46,056 nt of DNA from assembly GCA_038040395.1 (NCBI GenBank), contig JBBPIJ010000019.1:1-46056 (forward strand). Direction: 5' to 3'. Under the pieces are notes generated by a model that did not search any database, was not told the DNA's origin, and worked only from the letters and a program-made list of their open reading frames with translations. How positions within the stretch are numbered: the stretch's first letter is position 1; the number at the start of each line of letters is the position of its first letter. The translations under genes were made by a program, and so were the position numbers. The stretch is from VAXT01 sp038040395. GTDB lineage: Bacteria > Actinomycetota > Thermoleophilia > Gaiellales > Gaiellaceae. Positions 8,079 through 16,034 of the stretch are shown here, one piece after another.

Positions 8079-8504
8079 CTAGCGCAGTCGAACGACGAAC
8101 CAGCCGTTTACATCGTCGCAGAGCACCTGCTCGGGCGCCTCGTGCGCGTACGAGTAGACGGGAAGCCCACGGTGGGTCACCTGCAGGCGTCCGCTCGGGC
8201 GCCGGATGACGCCGAAGCGGCCCGGGATGCCCGCGATGCGGGTAGGAACCTGCGACCGGGTGCGGACGAGCAGCGGCGGCCAGGCCGCAGCGCACGCGCC
8301 CCTGCACCGGATCTTCCCGCCGGCGCGCTTCTCGACGTTCCACCAGTAGAGAGCCTTCTTCTTCGGCGTCGCGAGGATCGCCCCGAACTGATCGTCCTGG
8401 TACTTGATGACCGGCGCACGGGCTGCGGACTCGGTCATCGCCGAGGGCGCGAGGGCCAGCGCGGAAAGGACGACAAGCGAGAACAGAAAGAGCCTCATGC
8501 GCAC
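8079..8504 (-). CDS. Secreted COG4315-type (Lipoprotein_15 repeat) protein
   Basis: 141 residues with a clear Sec signal peptide (RLFLFSLVVLSALALAPSAMT). The start could be the ATG at 8504 or the one at 8498. The mature part has ALYWWNVEKRAGGKIRCRGACAAAWPPLLV and later LPVYSYAHEAPEQV. These match the repeated unit of predicted lipoproteins with a Yx(F/W/Y)xxD-like motif and a CxGxCAxxWPPL core (PF03640). The usual Asp after LYW is less clear here, and there is no lipobox Cys after the signal peptide. The function of this family is not established. It is the last gene of a minus-strand run behind glpX, 44 bases downstream. Confidence 0.75.
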   Translation of the reverse strand: MRMRLFLFSLVVLSALALAPSAMTESAARAPVIKYQDDQFGAILATPKKKALYWWNVEKRAGGKIRCRGACAAAWPPLLVRTRSQVPTRIAGIPGRFGVIRRPSGRLQVTHRGLPVYSYAHEAPEQVLCDDVNGWFVVRLR

Positions 8505-8548
8505 ACAGTCACCCTAGAGCTCAGGGTGTTACAAAGCGGTTAACCGTT

Positions 8549-9595
8549 TCAAACGGTCAGGTCGGTGCCGGTCTGAAAGCGGCGACCCGAGAGCGCCTCG
8601 AGCTTCCCGAACGAATGGTGCGCTTCGATGCGGCGAACAGTGCCGGATTTCGAGCGCATCACGATCGAGTCCGTAACGGCTCCTTCCGGCGTGTAGCGGA
8701 CTCCGCGGAGAAGCGCGCCCGTCGTCACTCCCGTTGCAGCGAAGAAGACTTCGTTGCCGCCGACGAGGTCGTCGGTCGACAACACCCGGTCGAGGTCGAA
8801 GCCGGCGTCGATGAGACTCTGGCGCTCCTCGTCGTTCCGCGGCCAAAGCTTTCCAAGCAGCACTCCCCCGACGCACTTCAGCGCCGATGCGGAGAGGACA
8901 CCTTCGGGCGTCCCGCCGATTCCCATCACCAGGTCGATGTCCGTGCCGGTCTGCGCGGCGGCGATCGAAGGGGCGACGTCGCCATGCGGGATCAGGAGCA
9001 CCTGCGCCTCGACCGAGCGCAGCTCGGCGATCAGGTCTTTGTGCCGGTCGCGCTCGAGAACGACAACCGTCACGTCACTCGGCTTGATTCCCTTCGCCTT
9101 GGCGACCCGCTTCACGTTCTCGGCCGGCGGTGCCTCGATGTCCACCTCGTCGGCGCCTTCGGGGCCGCAAGCGATCTTGTTCATGTAGACCGCTGCGCCC
9201 GGGAAGAACATCGTCCCGCGCTCAGCCGCGGACATCGTGGCGATCGCGTTCGGCTGGCCATTCGCGCAGAGCGTCGTGCCCTCGAGCGGGTCGACGGCGA
9301 CGTCCACCTCGGGCCCGTTGCCGGAGCCGATCTCCTCGCCGTTGTAGAGCATCGGCGCCTCGTCCTTCTCCCCCTCGCCGATGACGACGACGCCGGCCAT
9401 GCTCGTCGTGTCGAGCATGTGCCGCATGCCGTCGACTGCTGCCTGGTCGGCGGCGATCTTGTCGCCGCGCCCGATCCAGCGTCCACAGCCCAAGGCAGCC
9501 GACTCGGTCACGCGCACGAGCTCGAGCGCGAGGTTGCGGTCGGGAGTCAGGCCGGAGGTCCCTGCCGGCGCGCCGGTTTCGGCAGCCTGGGTCAC
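8549..9595 (-). CDS. glpX: Class II fructose-1,6-bisphosphatase
   Basis: 348 residues from a GTG start at 9595. It shows the GlpX features in order: NLALELVRVTEAAA-like N terminus, GRGDKIAAD, GEGEKDEAPML (metal-binding acidic residues), DPLEGTTLCANG (the DPxxGT phosphatase motif), IPHGDVA, and MGIGGTPEGVLSA. It removes the 1-phosphate of fructose 1,6-bisphosphate in gluconeogenesis using Mn2+ or Mg2+. It lies 9 bases downstream of the membrane-protein gene that is coupled to argS. With the class I aldolase it completes the gluconeogenic step above the triose phosphates. Confidence 0.95.
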   Translation of the reverse strand: MTQAAETGAPAGTSGLTPDRNLALELVRVTESAALGCGRWIGRGDKIAADQAAVDGMRHMLDTTSMAGVVVIGEGEKDEAPMLYNGEEIGSGNGPEVDVAVDPLEGTTLCANGQPNAIATMSAAERGTMFFPGAAVYMNKIACGPEGADEVDIEAPPAENVKRVAKAKGIKPSDVTVVVLERDRHKDLIAELRSVEAQVLLIPHGDVAPSIAAAQTGTDIDLVMGIGGTPEGVLSASALKCVGGVLLGKLWPRNDEERQSLIDAGFDLDRVLSTDDLVGGNEVFFAATGVTTGALLRGVRYTPEGAVTDSIVMRSKSGTVRRIEAHHSFGKLEALSGRRFQTGTDLTV

Positions 9596-9604
9596 GCGGT
9601 CATC

Positions 9605-10045
9605 CTACTCCCCTGGAGCCTGGGGCACCTCGGCGGGAGCGAGACGCATAAAAGCGACTAGGTGACCCAGCGCACCGAGCAAGAGAAGCACGCCCACGGG
9701 TATGGCAATCCAGGCACCGTAGGCCAATGAATGGTCGGGATGGAGTAACGCCGTTGTCCGCGCATCGAGGACCCCTGCAAGTGCAATCCCTCCGGTAATC
9801 CCCGCAATGACCGCCGCGCCGACATGACGCCATCGTTTGATGCGAGCGGACAAGGCGATCCGAACGTCCCACAGCAGGAGCATGCTCGCGGTGACGACGC
9901 TGATTGGAACCGGCCATGCGCGCGTTCCGGCCCATGTGCCGAGCGAGGTGCCTTCGTACTTCAAAGGGATCCAAGGCAAGAAGACGTCGATGAGGTATGC
10001 GAGCGCGACGGCTGCCACCCCAGCCGAGAACAGACGATGGTTCAC
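9605..10045 (-). CDS. Small integral membrane protein
   Basis: 146 residues, start GTG at 10045 in a GTGA overlap with the argS stop, so translation is probably coupled. Four hydrophobic segments are visible: LFSAGVAAVALAYLIDVFLPW, a WPVPISVVTASMLLLW segment, AAVIAGITGGIALAGVL, and AIPVGVLLLLGALGHLVAF. I do not recognise a named family. Similar four-helix proteins occur widely in actinobacteria without known function. Confidence 0.7.
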   Translation of the reverse strand: MNHRLFSAGVAAVALAYLIDVFLPWIPLKYEGTSLGTWAGTRAWPVPISVVTASMLLLWDVRIALSARIKRWRHVGAAVIAGITGGIALAGVLDARTTALLHPDHSLAYGAWIAIPVGVLLLLGALGHLVAFMRLAPAEVPQAPGE

Positions 10046-11568
10046 ATCCGATCCGGCGCTTCGACCCCGACGAGGTCGAGCGAGCGCGCGATCACAGCCT
10101 GGGTCGCGCGGACGAGGGCGAGTCGAAACGCCTGGGCATCGCTCTCGAGGACGCGGTGCTCGTGGTAGAAGCGATGGAAGTCGTCGGCGACGCGGATCGC
10201 GTAGTTCGGGAGCGCGTGCGGGCCCCTTCGGGCGACTGCTTCCTCCATCACCTCAGGGAACTCCGCCAGCCGCTTGATCAGATCCTTCTCCTCGGGAGCC
10301 AACTCCTCGGGACTTTGCAACAGACTGTTGCTAAGGCCCTCGGGGGCGTTCCGCAGGATGCCCGCGATCCGGGCGTGGGCGTACTGGACGTAGTAGACGG
10401 GGTTCTTCTGCGTCTTCTCCGCGGCGAGGTCGACGTCGATGTCGATCGTCTGGTCGGGCCCCCGGTTGACGAGGTACCACCGCGCGGCGTCGATTCCGAC
10501 CTGGTCGACGAACTCATCGAGGAACACGACGTCGCCGCGTCGCTTCGAGACCTTCTTCTGCCGGCCGCCTTCCGTGAGATGAACGAGTTGGTAGAGGAGC
10601 ACCTCGACGCGATCTGGGTCGTAGCCGAGCATGCGCGCGATCGCGCCGTACCAGCGATGCGTACCGTGATGGTCGGCGCCGAGGACGTAAATCGCCCGGT
10701 CGAAGCCCCGCTCGAGCTTGTCCACGAGGTAGACGACATCGGCGGCGCGGTACGTCGGTTCGCCCCCTTTTTCGGCAGAGCGGATGAGGACGCGGTCGTC
10801 CTCGTCGCCGTACGCGGACGACCGCGCCCAGACGGCTCCGTCCTTCTCATAGGTGTCCAGCCGAGGGAGCAGTTCAGGCAAGCGCTCTGCGAGCTCGCTC
10901 TGGAGCGCCCAGGAGTCGAAATGAACCCGGAAGCGCTCGAGCGTCTGCTCGATCCCCTCGAGCATCGTCGGAACGGGATCGCCTTCGACCGCGGCCAGGT
11001 CAGCGATGTAGGCGCCCTGGTAGCCATCCTCGGGGGCCTGCTCTCCTCGCCGAACGGCCTCCACCGAGGCCCGGAAACGCTCCACCTGCACACCCGCGTC
11101 GTTGTAGTAGTACTCGCGCTCGACCGTATGCCCGGCGTGCGCCAGCACCCGCGCCAGCGAGTCGCCGTAGGCGGCGTTCCGAGCGGCGGAGACTAGGATT
11201 GGCCCGGTCGGGTTCGCGGAGACCATCTCGACCTGCACGCGCTCCGCGGGGTCCGCGAACCCGCCGCCGTAGCTCTCCCCCGCCTCGAGGATCTCGCCGA
11301 GAGCCTCCTCGTACCAGGAAGGCGCGAGCCAGAAGTTGACGAAGCCCGGGCCGGCGACCTCCGCGCGCTCCACGATGTCGAGCCCGACGGCCTGCTCGGC
11401 AAGCTCCTGCGCGATCTCTCGCGGAGGGCGTTTCCGCTCCGGAGCGAGCTGGAGCGCCGCGTTCGTCGCATAGTCCCCGTGCTCCGAGCTCGACGGCCGC
11501 TCGAGAGCGATCGGCGCTCCTGCGACGCGGCCCAACTCTTCGGCCAGCTTGGTAACAGAACGATTCAC
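10042..11568 (-). CDS. argS: Arginyl-tRNA synthetase, HIGH-motif-degenerate type
   Basis: 508 residues from the GTG at 11568. The N-terminal additional domain (EHGDYATNAALQLA), catalytic domain (SANPTGP, YYYNDAG, LGADHHGTHRWYGAI, KMSKS-like KKVSKR at about 339-343) and C-terminal anticodon-binding domain (VLESDAQAFRLALVRATQ) are all in place. It charges tRNA-Arg. The usual HIGH signature after PTGP (LHVGHGR) reads ILVSAAR here, so both histidines are replaced (Leu125 and Ala128). The rest of the fold is intact, so it is probably functional and belongs to a variant subfamily. The DUF3467 gene is divergent, 17 bases away. Confidence 0.93.
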   Translation of the reverse strand: MNRSVTKLAEELGRVAGAPIALERPSSSEHGDYATNAALQLAPERKRPPREIAQELAEQAVGLDIVERAEVAGPGFVNFWLAPSWYEEALGEILEAGESYGGGFADPAERVQVEMVSANPTGPILVSAARNAAYGDSLARVLAHAGHTVEREYYYNDAGVQVERFRASVEAVRRGEQAPEDGYQGAYIADLAAVEGDPVPTMLEGIEQTLERFRVHFDSWALQSELAERLPELLPRLDTYEKDGAVWARSSAYGDEDDRVLIRSAEKGGEPTYRAADVVYLVDKLERGFDRAIYVLGADHHGTHRWYGAIARMLGYDPDRVEVLLYQLVHLTEGGRQKKVSKRRGDVVFLDEFVDQVGIDAARWYLVNRGPDQTIDIDVDLAAEKTQKNPVYYVQYAHARIAGILRNAPEGLSNSLLQSPEELAPEEKDLIKRLAEFPEVMEEAVARRGPHALPNYAIRVADDFHRFYHEHRVLESDAQAFRLALVRATQAVIARSLDLVGVEAPDRM

Positions 11569-11585
11569 GGGTATATCGTAGGAGC

Positions 11586-11885
11586 GTGGACGACGAAGCC
11601 CAGCAGCGACAGCTCAACATCCACATGGATCCGGACGTGATGGCAGGCGTCTACGCGAACTTCGCCAACATCAGCTTCTCGAACTATGAGTTCACGCTGA
11701 CGTTCGCGCGCATCGACCACGAGGTCGAGGAGGGCGACGTGCCCGGCGTCGTCGTCGCGCGCGTGAACCTCTCCAACCGCTTCATGAGCGAGTTGCTCGA
11801 GGCGATGAACGACGCGTATTCGAAGTGGCACAGCCGCGAGGGGATCCGGAACCTGCCGGAGACCACCGACGGCGAAGACTCATAG
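11586..11885 (+). CDS. DUF3467 family protein
   Basis: 99 residues from the GTG at 11586. It has the typical DUF3467 pattern: MDPDVMAGVYANFANISFSNYEFTLTFARI, then VVARVNLSNRFMSELLEAMNDAYSKWHSREGI. It is a small soluble alpha/beta protein of unknown role. It is divergent from argS with a gap of 17 bases. The TATATCG-like AT-rich patch in that gap may be part of a shared promoter. It is tail-to-tail with the M48 protease gene, whose stop lies directly next to its own. Confidence 0.85.
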   Translation: MDDEAQQRQLNIHMDPDVMAGVYANFANISFSNYEFTLTFARIDHEVEEGDVPGVVVARVNLSNRFMSELLEAMNDAYSKWHSREGIRNLPETTDGEDS

Positions 11886-13136
11886 CTAACCATGGGGCCC
11901 GACCTTTTCCTGCCGCGCCCAGGCGGCGGTCATCGCGATCCGCTGCATGAGCGTCGGGTGCGTCTCGAAGAAGACGTACGACCAGGTGGGCGGGTTCGGC
12001 TGCGCAAGGCTCGTCTCCTGGAACTTCTCGAACAGGCCAATACCGGAGTCGGGGTCGCGTGTCGTCTGGAGCGCCACCCAGTCGGCCTCGGCCTCCACGT
12101 GCCGTGAGACGAGGTTCTGCGCCGGCGTGAAGGCCACCTGGAGCAACACGAGCACGAGGACGCCGTAGGGCAGCACCCCTGGGTCACCGAGCCCACCGCG
12201 TCGCCTCGTGACCTGGGCGAGCGCGAACGCGAGTGGGAACGCAAACAGGGCCGCCCAGCCAATGCCTTTCCAGAGGTGACCGCGCGCGACGTGTCCGAAC
12301 TCGTGCGCGAGGACGAACCGGATCTCGCCTCGGTCGAAGCGACCGTCCAGCAGCGTGTCCCAGATCACGACGCGAGTGGTCGGCCCGAGACCGGCCGCGA
12401 AGGCATTCGCCTGGGTCGTGAGGTTGCTCACCTTCTCCACGTCCACCGGCGTCCCCGAGATCCCCTCGCGGCGCTCGAGGGTCTGAACGTCCTGGCGCAG
12501 CTCCGGGCTTTTCGGGGGAGTGACCGAGAAGGCGAACAGGTAGGGCGAGACGAAGAGCGCGAGGGTTGCGAGGCCGAGGAAGATCGGAGTCACAGGCAGC
12601 CACCAGTGGCGGCGGTAGCGGCGGGCGAACAGCATCACGATCGCGATCTGGAGCATCACGAAAACGACCTCGCCGCCGAGCTGCGCCCACGGCTCGATCA
12701 ACCAGTCGGCCCAGGATCCCTTCGCGAGCCCGTGCCGCTCCTCCCACCAACGCGCGGCCACCGCGAACGGCAGGTTCGCCGCCCAAACGACGGCGAGCGT
12801 GATCATCCCGACGATCATCCCGGCGCCGATCGGGCCGAGCCCGGTTCCCCGAGCAAGGCGTGGAGCGCGCCGGACGAGGACGACGAGAGCGGCGATCGTG
12901 GCGACGAGGGAGAGCGCGATGTCGATCCTCAGGAACCGTTCGTAGCGCTCGGCCTGGGACAGCTCGGAGGCGCTGAAGTAGTCGCTCGGATCGAGGCTCG
13001 GCAGCTGCAAATCTCCCGGCACCCGGGAGCGCCAAAGGAGCGGCGCGGCGACTAGCCACGCCAGCGCCATCAGCACCAGGGATATCGTTGTCCAACGCGA
13101 GGACAAGCCATTGCGCGTAGCCGTTATCTCCGACAT
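11886..13136 (-). CDS. M48 (Ste24-like) membrane metalloprotease
   Basis: 416 residues as drawn from the ATG at 13136. This start lies inside the divergent phosphoesterase gene; a TTG at 13106 would remove that overlap. Several membrane helices (TISLVLMALAWLVAAPLLW, IDIALSLVATIAALVVLV, GMIVGMITLAVVWAANLPF, VVFVMLQIAIVMLF) precede the zinc-binding HEFGH motif (about 278-282). The third ligand region EAEADWVAL follows. Layout and length match CAAX prenyl protease 1/Ste24-type M48 peptidases. Bacterial members act in membrane-protein turnover; the substrate here is unknown. Confidence 0.88.
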   Translation of the reverse strand: MSEITATRNGLSSRWTTISLVLMALAWLVAAPLLWRSRVPGDLQLPSLDPSDYFSASELSQAERYERFLRIDIALSLVATIAALVVLVRRAPRLARGTGLGPIGAGMIVGMITLAVVWAANLPFAVAARWWEERHGLAKGSWADWLIEPWAQLGGEVVFVMLQIAIVMLFARRYRRHWWLPVTPIFLGLATLALFVSPYLFAFSVTPPKSPELRQDVQTLERREGISGTPVDVEKVSNLTTQANAFAAGLGPTTRVVIWDTLLDGRFDRGEIRFVLAHEFGHVARGHLWKGIGWAALFAFPLAFALAQVTRRRGGLGDPGVLPYGVLVLVLLQVAFTPAQNLVSRHVEAEADWVALQTTRDPDSGIGLFEKFQETSLAQPNPPTWSYVFFETHPTLMQRIAMTAAWARQEKVGPHG

Positions 13137-13839
13137 CCACGCGAACTTACACGCGCTCGAAGCAGTCCTCGAGGCGATCGACGCCGACGCCCCGGACGAG
13201 ATCTGGTGCCTGGGCGACCTGGCCGGCTACGGGCCGCGCCCGAACGAGGTGATCGCGCTCGTGCGGGAGCGGGCCAAGATCAGCCTCGTCGGCAATCACG
13301 ATCTCGGAGTTCTGAGGAGCCTCGACCTCGACGAGTTCTCGCCGGACGCTGCGGCCAGCGCCCGCTGGACGGACACCGTTCTTCTCGACGAGCACCGCGC
13401 GTACCTCGAGAGCCTCTCCCCCGAGGCGAAGGTCGAGGGGGCCGAGCTCTACCACGCGAGCCCGAGGGATCCGGTCTGGGAGTACGTGATCACCGAAGAG
13501 ACTGCGCGCGCGGCTCTCGAGTCGACGGTGGCGCCGGTCGTGCTCGTCGGGCACAGCCACATCGCGCTCGCGATCACGCTCGTGGAGGGGCGCCTCCAGG
13601 GCGATCTCGCTCCGGGCGGGTCAGAGGCCGAGCTGTCGGACGGTCGCTGGTTGCTGAACCCCGGTTCGGTCGGCCAGCCGCGCGACGGCGACCCGAGGGC
13701 TGCCTGGCTCGACCTCGACCTGCCGTCCGGAAAGGCGCGGTTCCGGCGCGTTCACTACGACATCGCGCGCACCCAGGCCGAGATCCGGGAGCGAGAGCTG
13801 CCCGAATCGCTCGCGGAGCGCCTCGTGCACGGCGCTTAG
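13111..13839 (+). CDS. Calcineurin-like metallophosphoesterase (YfcE-like)
   Basis: 242 residues from a TTG start at 13111, with a GAGG ribosome binding site 8 bases upstream. All metallophosphoesterase blocks are present: SDIHANLHALEAV (DxH), GDLAGYGP, GNHDLG, GHSHI, and the closing NPGSVGQPRDG. It belongs to the Metallophos_2 group, two-metal enzymes that hydrolyse phosphodiesters or phosphomonoesters. The natural substrate cannot be read from sequence. Its start region overlaps the probable start of the divergent M48 gene. Confidence 0.9.
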   Translation: MRVAVISDIHANLHALEAVLEAIDADAPDEIWCLGDLAGYGPRPNEVIALVRERAKISLVGNHDLGVLRSLDLDEFSPDAAASARWTDTVLLDEHRAYLESLSPEAKVEGAELYHASPRDPVWEYVITEETARAALESTVAPVVLVGHSHIALAITLVEGRLQGDLAPGGSEAELSDGRWLLNPGSVGQPRDGDPRAAWLDLDLPSGKARFRRVHYDIARTQAEIRERELPESLAERLVHGA

Positions 13840-13844
13840 CTTAA

Positions 13845-13895
13845 GGCGCCGCTTACGGCGCCGACCATCAGGACGGGTGGCTTTGCCGCCCGTCC
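13845..13895. terminator. Two hairpins between convergent genes
   Basis: Two strong hairpins lie between the stops of the phosphoesterase (+) and sigma factor (-) genes. The first has perfect 7-bp arms GGCGCCG / CGGCGCC with a 4-nt loop (13845-13862). The second has 11-bp arms (GGACGGGTGGC / GCCGCCCGTCC, one G.U) with a TTT loop (13871-13895). There is no T-run, but placement fits bidirectional termination. Confidence 0.5.
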
Positions 13896-13948
13896 GTCGG
13901 AAACGACCGGTCGATCCAATCGAACTTTGACCGAAAACGCCCTAGGAG

Positions 13949-14542
13949 CTAGCCGACGGTCAGGCCGGCGGGGACGCGCTTCTCCTCGCCGAAGGTGATG
14001 CCCTCGCGGGCAAGCGCGATCTGGACCTCTTCCCGCGCCTTGTAGATGCGCCACTTGACCGTGGCGAGCGTGATCTCGAGCGAGTCGGCGATCTCGGTGT
14101 ACGAGAGGCCGACGACATCGCGCAGGAGAAGGGCCATCTTGAGGTCGACGGTCAGGTCCCCGACCGAGCGCCAGACGGCGTCTACGGCCTCGCCTCGCTC
14201 GAAGGGAGCGTCGACGACCTCGAGCGGCGGGACGTCCTCGAGCGCCACGGTTCGGAGCGGCCGGCGCTCGTTCGCGCGCAACTCGTCGAGGACACGGTTC
14301 TTCGTCACCTGGAAGAGCCAGGTCGTGAACTTCGAGCGCAGAGAGAACTTCGGGAGCCCCTGGAAGACGCGGAGAAAGACCTCCTGCGTCAGATCTTCCG
14401 CGAGCGAGCGGTCGCCGCCGACAAGGCGGAGGACGTAGTTGAAAACGGGGACCTCGTACGCGCGGACGATGAGGGTGAAAGCCCGCTCGTCACCGCGCTG
14501 GGCCTTCCTCAATACGCCGAAATCAGGTTGCTGAAGGGGCAT
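13949..14542 (-). CDS. ECF-type RNA polymerase sigma factor
   Basis: 197 residues, ATG start. Region 2 is clear (FNYVLRLVGGDRSLAEDLTQEVFLRVFQGLPKF, then FTTWLFQVTKNRVLDELRAN). So is region 4 with its helix-turn-helix (LLLRDVVGLSYTEIADSLEITLATVKWRIYKAREEVQ). No region 1 or 3, as in ECF sigma factors, which redirect RNA polymerase to stress or surface regulons. No anti-sigma gene is visible on either side. It starts 25 bases after the gpmI stop on the same strand, so it is probably transcribed at the end of the glycolytic operon. Confidence 0.92.
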   Translation of the reverse strand: MPLQQPDFGVLRKAQRGDERAFTLIVRAYEVPVFNYVLRLVGGDRSLAEDLTQEVFLRVFQGLPKFSLRSKFTTWLFQVTKNRVLDELRANERRPLRTVALEDVPPLEVVDAPFERGEAVDAVWRSVGDLTVDLKMALLLRDVVGLSYTEIADSLEITLATVKWRIYKAREEVQIALAREGITFGEEKRVPAGLTVG

Positions 14543-14567
14543 CTAAGGGGTGCCGGAGTATAGCCCG

Positions 14568-16034
14568 CTAGTCGTTCTCAACAATCAGATTATGCCCAGA
14601 CATCTGTAAAGGTTTTGCGAGGCCTAGCAGGGAAATCGCTGTCGGCACGAGGTCACTAAGTTCCCCGCCCTCTCGTAAGGAAACATTGCGGTCGGACACG
14701 ACTAGTGGTACGGGGTTTGACGTATGTGCGGTTTGCGGCTTGCCATCGGCGTCGAGCATCTGCTCCGCGTTTCCGTGATCCGCTGTCACGAGTGCCGTCC
14801 CTCCCTCGCGCTCTACCGCCGCCAGGATTCTTCCCAGCGCGGCGTCGGCGGCCTCGACCGCTTTGACGGCGGCTGGGATCGACCCGGTGTGTCCGACCAT
14901 GTCCGGGTTCGCGATGTTGACGACTGCGAAGCCGTAGCCGTCCTCCGCCAGCGCGCGGTCGAACTCGTGAGCGACTTGCGCAGCGGACATCTCGGGCTTG
15001 TGGTCGTAGCTCGGGACGTCGCGCGGGGAAGGCACGAGGATGCGGCGCTCGCCGGACCACTCGTCCTCGCGGCCGCCGTTGAAGAAGTACGTGACGTGGG
15101 CGTACTTCTCGGTCTCGGCCACGTGCAACTGGCGGATGCCGTGCTCGGCGCAGATCTCGGCCATGGTCTCGTGGATCTCTTGTTCCTGAAAGACGACCGG
15201 ACAATCGAAGTCGTCCCGGTAGCGCGTCATCGTCGTCACATCGAGCCGTGCGGCGAGCAGGCGCTCCGTCAGCTGCCTCGCTCGGTCGGGCCGGAAGTTG
15301 AAGAAGATCGCCGAGTCCCCCGGGCGAAGCCGCGGTCGTCCCTCGAACGCCATGGGGACGATGAACTCGTCGGTCACCCCGCTCTCGTAACTCCTTAACA
15401 CCTCGTTAACGGGGTCAGACCCCGTTAAGTTCACGGGGTCAGACCCTGTTAAGGAAACGATGGCTTCGAAGGCCTTGTCGGTTCGGTCCCAGTGCTTGTC
15501 GCGGTCCATCGCGTAGTAGCGGCCGGCGACAGTGGCGATCCGGTCGGCAGGCAGCTCGGCGAGATCGCGGACGGCCGAGTTCGGCGAGACATCGCGTCCA
15601 TCCGTGAACGCGTGGATCCAGGTCTTCTCGGGCGCGAACTGCAGGAGCGCTTGCAAGTGGCTCATGTGCGAATGAACCCCGCCGTAGGAGACGAGGCCCA
15701 AAAGATGGACGTTCTCGCCGCGCTCGAAGGCGGAGACGAGCGCCGGGCTCTCGAAGAACGAGCCGTCCTCGATCGCCTTGTTCACCCGCATCAGGTCCTG
15801 GAAGAGGATGCGACCGGAGCCGATCGTCAGATGGCCGACCTCGGAGTTCCCCATCTGACCGGGCGGGAGACCGACCGCCTCCCCGGAGGCCTCGAGCGTC
15901 GTGTGCGGGTACTCGGCCCACAGGCGGTCGAAGACCGGCGTGTCGGCGAGCTCGACCGCATTCCCGGGCCCGGGCGGGGCGAGGCCCCAACCATCGAGGA
16001 TGACAAGAGCTACGAGCGGGACGCGGCCAGACAA
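14568..16034 (-). CDS. gpmI: 2,3-bisphosphoglycerate-independent phosphoglycerate mutase with repeat insertion
   Basis: 488 residues from a TTG at 16034 (MSGRVPLVALVILDGWGLAPPG), overlapping the end of tpiA by 25 bases. No ATG or GTG is available near the conserved N terminus. Metal ligand Asp14, phospho-acceptor Ser64 in MGNSEVGH, FTDGRDV, AGRYYAMDRD, TEKYAHVTYFFNGG, NPDMVGHTG and TADHGNAE are all present. It interconverts 3- and 2-phosphoglycerate with Mn2+. After DKAFEAIV the usual loop before SYExGVTDEF is replaced by a twice-repeated LTGSDPVN unit encoded by a palindromic DNA repeat (see 15406-15452). The enzyme looks otherwise complete. Confidence 0.94.
   Translation of the reverse strand: MSGRVPLVALVILDGWGLAPPGPGNAVELADTPVFDRLWAEYPHTTLEASGEAVGLPPGQMGNSEVGHLTIGSGRILFQDLMRVNKAIEDGSFFESPALVSAFERGENVHLLGLVSYGGVHSHMSHLQALLQFAPEKTWIHAFTDGRDVSPNSAVRDLAELPADRIATVAGRYYAMDRDKHWDRTDKAFEAIVSLTGSDPVNLTGSDPVNEVLRSYESGVTDEFIVPMAFEGRPRLRPGDSAIFFNFRPDRARQLTERLLAARLDVTTMTRYRDDFDCPVVFQEQEIHETMAEICAEHGIRQLHVAETEKYAHVTYFFNGGREDEWSGERRILVPSPRDVPSYDHKPEMSAAQVAHEFDRALAEDGYGFAVVNIANPDMVGHTGSIPAAVKAVEAADAALGRILAAVEREGGTALVTADHGNAEQMLDADGKPQTAHTSNPVPLVVSDRNVSLREGGELSDLVPTAISLLGLAKPLQMSGHNLIVEND
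15406..15452. repeat. Tandem pair of 23-nt palindromes inside gpmI
   Basis: Unit 1 (15406-15428) is a perfect palindrome with 11-bp arms TTAACGGGGTC around a single A. Unit 2 (15430-15452) is the same with two changes. The spacing is 24 nt, a multiple of three, so the gpmI frame is kept and each unit is read as LTGSDPVN. It looks like a REP/MITE-like short mobile palindrome. Confidence 0.8.

Noticed and set aside
8615..9661. Plus-strand 348-codon open frame opposite glpX
   Set aside because: His/Arg-rich mirror of glpX without family features.
9997..11196. Plus-strand 399-codon open frame opposite argS
   Set aside because: Antisense shadow; the argS frame carries all the conserved blocks.
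13871..13895. Possible cyclic-di-GMP riboswitch (GCAAAGCCAC text on the minus strand)
   Set aside because: Only a short motif matches, the flanking stems do not, and it lies between convergent gene ends; simple hairpin is more likely.
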